Positions 55,891-64,000 of a stretch of 64,000 nt of DNA are shown here, piece by piece. The DNA comes from Closterium sp. Naga37s-1. Lineage: Eukaryota > Streptophyta > Zygnematophyceae > Desmidiales > Closteriaceae. The stretch lies in assembly GCA_947471745.1 (NCBI GenBank), contig CANJKZ010000822.1:405001-469000 (forward strand), given 5' to 3'. Position 1 is the first letter of the stretch; every line of letters starts with the position of its first letter. Position numbers and translations under genes: made by a program. Below the pieces are notes generated by a model. It searched no databases. It saw only the letters and a program-made list of their open reading frames with translations, and was not told the DNA's origin.

Positions 55891-58038
55891 CGTCAGCATG
55901 CACGTAGTCCCGATGAACAAACTGCGGTTCAAGCTCATACTTGAGCCAAGCAGCACCTGCCAGCGCCACCACCGCTCCCACTGCTAGCCCTGCCTTCCCT
56001 CCAACCCCCACCACCTCCCCGGGCGCCACTGCTGCTGCTGCTGCTAAAAGCACCGCCGCTGCCCCTGCCAACACAGCAGCCAGCCTCCTCACATTTTTCA
56101 GAGCTGCCCGGCAGGAGGAGCATTTTTCTGTGTGCTGCCCGAGCCGGTCGAGCATTTCTGCCCGGGACAGAACCGTGGACGGGAGAGGTGCGGCGCCTCC
56201 CGGACCTGCAGTTAGGCTCGGATCCCAAGCAGGTTCACCGCCACCGTACCTACGAAGCCAGTTCCGGAAAGCCAAAACCATCCTGTCAGCTGCTGCTGGG
56301 GTGTAAGTCAGCTTACTATACGGCACCCCACCCCCTCCCCCTCCTCCACCCTTCAAAACCTTCTCCTGACCCTGCAGCACAATCATATCTCCATCGTAGA
56401 TCAGATTTGATGTGAGATGCTCCAGCCACCGCGGGTACAGCTGCCACCATTTGCCCCCAGGGACGGTCAGCCGGGCGAAATTCCTCGCGCTGCAAACAAT
56501 AGACCTCGTTTTTCCGGGACCCATGGGGACGTTAAAGGAGCAGATCCACAGCTGCCAGTGCTGCCTGCCTATAACGGGGATAGTTGGGAAGAGGTCGATT
56601 CGGCTGAAGAAGGAGCAGGGTGCCATGAACCAGGAGGAAATACGAGGTGTTGAGCCGTCATCAGCAGAGGTGGTATCAGGTGTGCTTGTATCGGGGCTAT
56701 TAGCGGGTGTGACTGTAACGGGTGTGCTTGTATCAGTGGTGGCCGAAAACCCGAACGGTCCACTGGATGTGATGTTGAAGGGCAGCGGCTTGGCTCGGTC
56801 CCTTCGCCCCGTGACCTGTAACAGGGTAACCAGGAGCAACAAGACGGGCAGGAGGAAACTTTCAGTCCAGGGTCAATCTACTTGGATGACCGTCTAAGAA
56901 GCCAAAAAAAAAAGGGAGAGGGGGGGTTGGGGGGAAGGGGGGGAAGTGGGGGAGGAGGGGGGGGGGGGGGGGGTGAGCTTGCTAGTGGTTGCTATCGTTC
57001 GCCATGACTCACTTCCCTAACGTGTAATATTTGACCTCGTTGCAACGAGCACAACCATATCATTTGCGCCTTGTAACGCGTACCCAGTGTAACTCGTACC
57101 TTGTGATGCGCGAATTCGATATGGGAAGGGTCGGATACGTTCTCCATGAGCGTATCGAATCCGTAATACAGGTCCCTCTGTATAGTCACACTCGAAAACC
57201 CCTCATCTTCAAACACGTCCGGCAATCGCGGCGGCTCGACAGCTAGAGCCTCCTCCCATCGCCCTTCCTCCGGCCAGACAAACAGAAGCCCTTGGGAAAC
57301 CAGGGCCGGGTACGAAGCTACGCAGGCTCGGGACGAGGAACAGGCTCGGGATTCCGGGCCTGAGTCCGAGGCTTGGGGGATGACCGCGCACGTCCCGTCG
57401 CCTCGGAACGACCAGCCGTGGTACGGGCACTGTAGCAACCCATTCTCGTCCAATCGGCCTTCGGAGAGCGGCGCGAGGCGGTGCGGGCAGCGGTCCGCGT
57501 GCGCCCGCCATCTGCCCTGCGAGTCGCGCCAGATCACCAAGTCGCGGCCTAGGAGCTGGAACGACGTCGGGCGGCTCGGGTCGAGGTCTTCGATTAAAGC
57601 CACAGGGTACCAGTTTTTCTCCCACACGAACTCGTCGCGCGATTTCACCTCCGAGTCAAACAAGTCGTCAAGAGTCTTCGCGTTTCCTTCCCCCGAATTG
57701 AGCTCTCCAGCGGGGGTGACGGGAGTTCCGCCCAGCGCCTTGGCGGGCCCTTCCAAGGGCGCGGGATCCGGGGGGGTCGCAAGGGCGCAGGAGATGGCGG
57801 GAGGTCGGCGGAAGCTCTGCGCGTAGCTACCACCAGCGCTACAAACTCCGCGCGCAGTCAACGACCTGTGCGCCAAATTCCTCCTGGGAACAGAGGATGC
57901 ACTGTGAAAGCGCGCAAACGAAGCAGGATTCGCACGGGCGCGCACAGGAGACGGTGAGACGACCGCCATACATGGGGGCGGCGCGATCGTCGACAGCCTA
58001 GTTGAAGAAGCAGCTAGGGCACTCGCGCTAGCGTCCAT
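55883..58038 (-). CDS. PAO/TIC55-family Rieske oxygenase, plastid, 2 exons
   Basis: The complement of 57100-58038 and 55883-56815 gives 623 residues with closed phase. The N-terminus is a chloroplast transit peptide. The Rieske centre is C-x-H-x15..17-C-x2-H (CPHRLAPLSEGRLD, then CPYHGWSF) near 183-207. The mononuclear iron site is in NVSDPSHIEFAHHK, split from VTGRRDRAKPLPFN by the intron. A C-terminal CSSC (C-x2-C) and two hydrophobic segments ([36 protein letters not shown]) anchor it in a plastid membrane. This domain order is shared by pheophorbide a oxygenase (chlorophyll breakdown), TIC55 and PTC52. I favour a PAO-type enzyme but cannot separate these without a tree. The intron ends in long C runs on the coding strand. 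Confidence 0.88.
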
Positions 58039-60034
58039 AATAACGCAGCTTCAGTGTAGTGAAGCTTCAGTGCGAGAGTGTAATACTGTTGTGCTATTTC
58101 GCGGAACTGGTGTTGACCCAAATGATTCTCGAGTTATATCAGAGTAACCTCAGTGGCGTCAGATGAACTGTTTGTCCTTAGCTTCTCGAGGTAAACAGCT
58201 TCACGAGCCACTGCGCGGCTCCTCGCGGGTTCGAGAGGGGAGGAATCGAGGCGTCTGACGAATAATTTTTAAGAGGCCCTGCGCAGCTATTATACGCACA
58301 GATGGAAGTATCGTGGAAGAAGGAGGGGAACCATGGCGTACTGGAAGAATCGAGAGCTGTCGCATACGCGCCATGGCCACTAAAGGAGTCGGTGCTTTCG
58401 AGGCTAACCGTACGGAAGCTACGAGGGGCAGTCGAGTCGTAGAAGTAACACGTCATATGCATGCTAAAAGACGATGTGCGGACGCTAGAAAGCTGGACAA
58501 CTGAGTTGGAAACACGAGGAAGAGGAATGGAAACTCTTGTCCCGCATCTGAGCTGGAGTATGCCTCAAGCAGAAAATGATGGGAAAACATCCCCAGAAGC
58601 TATGACATACATGCTCTCGCTTCTGAAACATCCCTTTGAACGGATACGAGAGGGATGCAATGCAAGACTGGTACCTCGATTCTCTCGAGGCGCAAAAATG
58701 CGCGGTGCGCGAAACAAACATCGAGAAATGTCTGTTCGCGGTGAAGTCCCGTTGGGCAGAGCTGAGGTGAGAATGCATGCGAGTGTGCTGGCATCGCGGT
58801 GTCCTGTATGTGTAGGATGGTTGGACAGCCGGATTGCGGTGCGATGCTGGCTTGTCCACGTCGGTGAGTCCGGAGGGCTGAGATAGTGCCACGTTTTGAA
58901 GTAGCTCATTAACAAACCTCGATTTTGGCCAATGTACCAGTGCATCCCCATGAATGCTTTAGAGTAGTATGAGTTCCAAAAATACCACATGATAGCATCT
59001 CATAGCCATGAATGAGAAATTATATATAATAAATTATTAGTAGAAATTTTTTTTCGAGAAATCTGGAGTTGTGATACATGGTCAGCATATTATATAGTTA
59101 AGTATATATTATTAAACTATTCAAATTGTATCAGCCTAGTTATGAGCCTACATGAAAAATAAGGATTTCTTTTTTGCCTACATGAAGCAACGAGCCATTG
59201 CATAATTGTACTTTTTATTCTCTGATGTTATGGTAGTCAAATGCACATTCTCCACATACCATATTTCACCATCCACCCCGTCCTTTCTTCCCCAGCGTGG
59301 ACCAGCAGCGCCACCGAATTCACCTCTCACGCCTGCATGCATCCATGCTCCTGATTAACACGGTTTTGGTACTTGCCCTGAGAAACGCTGACCCGGATGG
59401 CTGTTCCAAGAATGGAACTTCTTTCAGTTTACAATTCACCCTGGTACTCTTCACTGTCCGTCGAGATAATCATTCTGTACACCGCACGTCCAGAAATGCA
59501 TCCAGGGTCAGGTGTGATTTATCTTTCAGCCATTGAAAATTATGGGTGTTTTGAGGCGTCGTTCAGGGTCCGAGAAGGTGCCAGCAGACATCCGTCCCGT
59601 TCAGACCAAATTTTCCTTCCGACAATACCGCTGGGGCTTCACATTCAGCTTTCACCTCTAGCTCTCACATTCAGGAAGCCGAAGGTCCTAGAGAAATTAG
59701 AAGCTAGCTGCTAGCCTGACGTGGCTAGACCCTGCGCCCGGGGTATGCTCGCTTACGGAAGAAATTTTCGGAAGTAGCAGCGCCGAACACGGTCTGTGGT
59801 TAGGATTTATCACTCTCTAGCCCTTAGCAGCGTAGCTGTGAATGAAGAGAATAATTCAGGCTGTAGTTTTTCTCTGCCTGACAGTTCAGGTTGTTATTTG
59901 GCTGTCGGGGGCGTATTTCAAGCGGTTAGATGTAGTAGAAAGTCACAGTTCATTCTAGCTATCGTGGTCGAGCAGGATAGCTCGTAACACCTTAGCTACC
60001 TAGAAAACGTACGGCTACAATCGGGTTTGGGGAG
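58039..60034. promoter_or_regulatory. Divergent intergenic region (Rieske oxygenase / WD40 gene)
   Basis: This 2-kb region lies between divergently transcribed genes. 58990-59250 is AT-rich (runs such as ATTATATATAATAAATTATT). 58300-58900 is more GC-rich with a domain-less 141-residue open frame (58461-58886). I do not annotate it as a gene. No RNA gene is seen. Confidence 0.4.
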
Positions 60035-63000
60035 ATGGCGACGGAGAGGGAGCATCACATCCGTCGGATGGACCGGAACATTTTCGGCCTGCTCGAGGGA
60101 CACCGTCTCGACTCGCGCGAGGTGTGGGAACGACTTCGAGAGTAGTTTGTTTGACGCTTAGCGTATATCGAGTCGCTTCATACTCGTTAAGAGTTTTCAA
60201 AGCAACTCCAGTATTTCCGTGAAAGTTAGAAAAATAATATCCTTCTGTTTCCCTTGGCATCCTTACACGCGTGGTTGTTTCAGGTTTCTCATCCTTACTC
60301 TAAGCATGATCTCGTGCTCCGAAAGTATTAGCTGCTTATGATTTTAATGGTTCCCTTGGCATTCCTACCTGTGCGACTGCCCGCGTGTCTATTTCAGGTG
60401 CCTCCCCCTTACTGCGAGCATGATTTCGCGCGCCGGATGCAGTTCCATCCTTCGTTTGTGTCACGCCTCGCATTGGAGACCGTCATGGAGGTCGGTGGTG
60501 GATTGTGTTGGCTTGTGGTGGCTTGCGAATTTCGAGCCGTTGGGTTTGTTCTGCGCTGTTGCGTTAGACTAAGCAAGCCCTTGGGTTCTTTTTTTTAAGC
60601 TTACTGTTTTCATTGAGAGCGTGGATGTCAATGTTCCTGTATGTATCACATCACACTCCCTGAACCTGAGCTCAAACCCGAATCTGCTTCCTCAGGGTCA
60701 TCGGGGTTGTGTGAACGCCATAGCATGGAATCGATCCGGCTCTCTCCTTCTCTCCGGTTCTGACGATTTTATGGTAAGAAAAGCTTTAATCCCCAAAGTT
60801 TCCTTTTGGTGGGTGGGGGAGAAGGGGGAGGGGGGTGGGGGGTGGTTTGTGGGGGAGTTTGACGATTTTTTGGTGAATTTGTTAGTAAAGCTGCTTCCGT
60901 CCTGTGTCACTGTGTGGACTGATGGATTACAGCCGATCATGCAGTATTCCACAATCAGTAATGCATTCACGTCGTTGGTGTCTTTTTTCTGTGTTATCAT
61001 GTTCAGCTGCTATAAATACGGTTCAGCGCACCGGCTTGGCTTGTAGGCAGCATCCACTGGAATGCGACTGTCATTCAGTGAAGGAGCCACGTGTTCTTCA
61101 TACATCATCCTCTTGACTGCCCCTCCTAAGCTCTTCCTCCCTCTCCCCCCCACACTACCCCCTTCCTCCACCGCTCGTATGCATGTACGAGAGGTAAGTA
61201 TAATGTTCCTTGAACTTTCTATGTCCCCACGTTCTCCTCCCGCTTTTTCCACTCCGCAGGTGAACGTGTGGGACTACAACTCACGGAGGTTACTGCATTC
61301 AGTGGACTCAGGCAACTCGGGCAACATCCTCTGTGTGCGCTCTTTTCCCCACTGTCTTACCAAACCCCCCATTCCCCCCTATCCCTCCCTTTCTCCTCCC
61401 GCCCTCCCCCTTCTGCAGGTGAACGTGTGGGACTACAGCTCGCGGCGGCTGGTGCATTCAGTGGACTCGGGCCACTCGGGCAACATTTTCTGTGTGCGCT
61501 TCATGCCTGAGACGGGGGATGATGTATTAGCCTCTGGCGCTGGGGACAACGAGGTGAGAGGGTGGGGGTGGGGGTGGGGGGAGAGGAATGGTGTGGGGAG
61601 TAGGGCACTGGGCTGGGCTAAGTGCGCGGTTGACCCAGCTGGGCAACGACTTCTGTGCCCGAGTCCAGGCTGGGCTGGAGAGAGTGAAGGCGTGTGGGGG
61701 GATGCCCACCTGGTAGAAGATGAGGAAATGCCATCCCTCGTGCTGCAAGGTGGGAGAGGGGTTGGGAGGGGGACAGGTGGGACAGACAGAAGGTAGGAGG
61801 GGATGAGAAAAAGCCCTGCCTCTTGTAGACATGCTATCAAGCCCAGGGTCAATCACCACCCAGCCTAACAGGGCGTGCTATGCTCAAAAAGCAGCAAGTC
61901 ATTGTGCAGCACAGCCGACAGGAAGAAAATGTCGAGAGTGGGATTTGAACCCACGCCCTTTCGGACTGGAACCTTAATCCAGCGCCTTAGACCAACTCGG
62001 CCATCTCGACATACTCCTCTGGTAGGGGCGTTTAAACCAGCCGTTTCTGAGCTTTTGCTCCTCCCATCAGGCGTGCACCTACTCTTTAGATTCATCACTC
62101 CTACCCTCTGCACAAATCTCGCATTTAATTCTCTCACCTCCTTCTTCCCTTGCCTCCCCCTTCTCCCTAACCCAATCAGGTGCGAGTGCACAGGCTCTCA
62201 CGCTCCACTGCTCCTGCCCCTACCACGTCATCCTCCCCCTCTGCAACTGGTTCGCCCGGTGCCGGTCGGCAAGATTTGTCTGCATCCGGCGGTCCGTCCC
62301 ATTCATCAGAGCAGGCAGCAATGTTCCGGTGCCACAACCGACGGGTCAAGAAGCTTGCGGTGAGTGTGAGATGAGATTGGAGTCGCTTTTTAGGAATTTG
62401 TGAAGAGACTCCAACGTAGGTGCCACAATCCATGGGCCACGATCGTGTTTGTCACAGCAACGCAAGAACGCAGCAACATAACCTCATAACCTGAAAGAAG
62501 CAGCTTTTCGGCTGTACCATCACCTCCTCCTTTGGCTGCTCCTGCTGGCATCGTGTGTGCGTGCTTGCACCTCTCTGTGTGCCTGTAACGAGCAGGTGGG
62601 GTGCGAGTGAGGATGCCACACTGCGCCAGCACAACCTGAGAGAGGCGTCTGTCTGCCCTCCTTCATTACCTCACACCCTCATCTCTTCCTCTCTCCGCCC
62701 CTGTCCGCCCCTGTCCGCCCCTGTCCGCCCCTGTCGCTCCTGCATGTGTGTGTGCTTGCACCTCACTCTGTGTGCCTGTAACGAGCAGGTGGAGGAGGGC
62801 AATCCGCATGTGGTGTGGAGTGCAAGTGAGGACGCCACACTGCGCCAGCACGACCTGAGGGAGACGTCTGTCTGTCCTCCGCCCACCACACACGCGCGCC
62901 CGCACTCGCCTCTCCACCACTCCCTCTTTCACGGCGCCTCAGAATGCCGCAGTGTGCTGGTATGCCAGCCAAACCATTCCCCCCTCCTTCTGACCAGTGT

Positions 63001-63857
63001 GACCCCTATTTCTGACCAATGTGTCTGATATGCCACATGGGTGGCAGAAAATAGGGCTTGAGTGCGACTGCCCTAGTCCTGCCGCCCACCACTCAAGCCC
63101 CGCACTCCCCTCGCCACCACTCTCTCTTCTGCGGTGCCTCTCGCACTTATTGATGTCACGCTGTGCTGGTATGCCTATGGGCCAGTGGGCCATGTCGTCT
63201 CTCTCATTCCCTTCCTCACAGGTGCTTTCCTGCCTATATTCTCCGCACTTGGAGAGGCACCCACACACCCCTGCAATCCACACCCTGCCATTTACACCCC
63301 TACCATTTACACGCTCATGTCTTCTCCCTTGCAGCTTGACCTTCGGGCAGCTGGAAAAGTTTCGCTCGAGGATCCTGCTCGCGATTCATTGGCTCTCAAG
63401 TCTTGTGCCATCAGCCCGACCCGGCCACACCTGCTGATGGTGGGAGGAAGGTGAGTTTGCTCCGTCCGTTTTGAGACGTCTCAAAACACTACTTCATACA
63501 TGTGACCACACCTGCTGATGGTGGGAGGAAGGTGAGTTTGCTCCGTCCGTTTTGAGACGTCTCAAAACACTACTTCATACATGTGGCCACACCTGCTGAT
63601 GGTGGGAGGAAGGTCAGTCCCCCCTCCCTGTAATTGGTGCATCTGCTTGCCTCTGCCATAGTCCGTCCGTCCCCACACTCGCCCCTCTCCTTACCCCTGT
63701 GCGCTTTCCTCCTCCCCTCGCCCCTTCCAGTGACGCCTTTGCTCGCATCTACGACCGTCGAATGCTCCCGTCACCCTCCTCCCTCTCGCGCGCCTCTCCT
63801 CGCCCCAAGCCCCCGCCCCCTCTGCTCCTGCTCGCCCCCAGTCACCTTTCTGAACCG
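60035..63857 (+). CDS. ASG2: ASG2/WDTC1-type WD40 (DCAF) protein, first 8 exons, runs off the window
   Basis: The model joins 60035-60121, 60398-60490, 60696-60773, 61419-61553, 62180-62359, 62789-62959, 63335-63450 and 63731-63857. Phases fit throughout; the 3' end is outside the window. The order matches plant ASG2 / animal WDTC1: an N-terminal RRMDRNIFGLLEGHRL, then DFARRMQFHPSFVSRLALE, WD repeats with GHRGCVNAIAWNRSGSLLLS, VNVWDYSSRRLVHSVDSGHS, RCHNRRVKKLAVEEGNPHVV, SASEDATLRQHDLRE and PTRPHLLMVGGSDAFARIYD. Family members are substrate receptors of DDB1-CUL4 E3 ubiquitin ligases, with TPR repeats that would lie beyond this window. Arabidopsis ASG2 affects seed germination and ABA response. 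Echoes flank exons 4, 6 and 7. Confidence 0.9.
61259..61345 (+). repeat. Echo of WD40-gene exon 4 (5' part)
   Basis: CCGCAG plus VNVWDYNSRRLLHSVDSGNS and GNILCVR lies 160 bp upstream of the true exon 4 (61419) and diverges at CGCTCTTTTCC. It still preserves the reading frame and acceptor. Confidence 0.88.
61930..62010 (-). tRNA. tRNA-Leu (anticodon AAG)
   Basis: On the minus strand the 81-nt sequence starts GTCGAGATGGCCGAGTTGGT and ends TCTCGAC plus discriminator A. The 7-bp acceptor stem pairs, and the A-box (TGGCCGAGTTGG) and B-box (GGTTCAAATCC) are present. The anticodon stem CTGGA/TCCAG encloses TTAAGGT, giving AAG. The longer variable arm (TCCGAAAGGGC) is typical of class II tRNA-Leu. 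A TTTT run follows directly as a Pol III terminator. No intron. It lies antisense in intron 4 of the WD40 gene. Confidence 0.96.
62590..62665 (+). repeat. Echo of WD40-gene exon 6 (5' part)
   Basis: GAGCAGGTGG is followed by WGASEDATLRQHNLREASVC, a copy of the exon-6 start missing the 'EEGNPHVV' part. The unit also includes upstream intron (TGTGTGCTTGCACCTC, TGTGTGCCTGTAACGAGCAG), which recurs before the true exon at 62789. A 14-bp repeat (CTGTCCGCCC, four copies, 62700-62735) lies between them. Confidence 0.88.
63100..63180 (+). repeat. Echo of WD40-gene exon 6 (3' part plus donor)
   Basis: TCGCCACCACTCTCTCTTCT, GGTGCCTC and TGTGCTGGTATGCC parallel the exon-6 end (TCTCCACCACTCCCTCTTTC, GGCGCCTC, TGTGCTGGTATGCC). 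The copy has an insertion in the middle. Confidence 0.75.
63468..63487. repeat. 20-bp perfect palindrome GTTTTGAGACGTCTCAAAAC
   Basis: It lies 17 bp inside the intron after the exon-7 donor and recurs identically at 63549-63568 in the echo. It shares the TTTTGAG...CTCAAAA arms with the palindromes at 28844 and 53683 but has an AC/GT centre instead of TC/GA. Confidence 0.95.
63549..63568. repeat. Second GTTTTGAGACGTCTCAAAAC palindrome
   Basis: Copy of the palindrome at 63468, carried along in the tandem echo unit of exon 7. Confidence 0.95.
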
Positions 63858-64000
63858 GTATGTCCCGTCAGTCCGTTTCAGCACCCCTCACCACCCCGCA
63901 GTACCCCTCAGCTCACCTCTCAGCACCCCTCTCTACTCCTGCCCGCCTCTCACCACCTCTTTGAATTGTTATGTTGTGAAAGCACTTGTTGTAAGTGTGT

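Larger units (their letters stand above)
63427..63620 (+). repeat. Tandem echoes of WD40-gene exon 7 end with palindromic spacer
   Basis: The unit CCACACCTGCTGATGGTGGG, AGGAAG, GTGAGTTTGCTCCGTCC, palindrome, ACTACTTCATACATGTG occurs first as the true exon-7 end. It then repeats at about 63507 and, partially, at about 63588, where the donor has changed to GTCAGT. The period is about 81 bp and the copies are nearly identical, so the duplication is recent. Confidence 0.93.

Noticed and set aside
58461..58886. 141-residue open frame between the Rieske oxygenase and the WD40 gene
   Set aside because: No recognised domain, no splice support, and overlapping open frames on the other strand; likely random.

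Overview
This window looks like nuclear DNA of a streptophyte green alga. A zygnematophycean such as a Closterium-like desmid is my best guess, but I cannot test it here. The gene set is plant-type and spliced: mitochondrial ATP synthase 24-kDa (FAd) subunit, HD-Zip class II factors, a C2H2/EAR repressor, a plastid fructokinase-like protein (FLN), a PAO/TIC55-type Rieske oxygenase, a plastid J-domain membrane protein, HIPL, TRAX and an ASG2/WDTC1 protein. Ty1/copia elements and miniature inverted-repeat elements (MITEs) are also typical. Introns have C-rich pyrimidine tracts. Every multi-exon model given here was built by hand, and the codon phases close exactly.

Layout. 1-3.9 kb is a graveyard of decayed copia fragments with two MITEs. 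4.9-8.1 kb holds a one-exon C2H2 repressor gene (+). A foldback element follows at 8.3-8.8 kb. The ATP synthase 24-kDa subunit gene (+, 7 exons) runs 9.1-21.5 kb, and its third intron carries an antisense copia element with an intact 1732-residue polyprotein. 22.6-30.6 kb is HIPL (+, 8 exons). Two paralogous HD-Zip II genes (-) lie at 32.0-34.1 and 36.3-38.1 kb, followed by a large foldback element. 40.4-44.7 kb is FLN (+, 4 exons). 45.5-47.8 kb is the J-domain protein (+). 48.3-53.9 kb is TRAX (+, 7 exons), with two large minisatellites in one intron. 55.9-58.0 kb is the Rieske oxygenase (-). 60.0 kb to the window end is an ASG2/WDTC1 WD40 gene (+, incomplete) with a tRNA-Leu gene antisense in an intron. 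The genes do not form a shared pathway; this is an ordinary mixed nuclear neighbourhood.

The most striking feature is window-wide. Almost every multi-exon gene is surrounded by partial, diverged tandem copies of its own exon edges, called 'exon echoes' here. Copies of an exon's 5' part with its acceptor lie upstream of the true exon. Copies of its 3' part with its donor, or with the stop codon, lie downstream. About 50 such echoes are visible across six genes. Several contain or adjoin a short perfect palindrome (TTTTGAGTCGACTCAAAA or TTTTGAGACGTCTCAAAA). At least one 43-bp minisatellite seems to have grown out of an echo. Phase closure was used to tell genuine exons from echoes.
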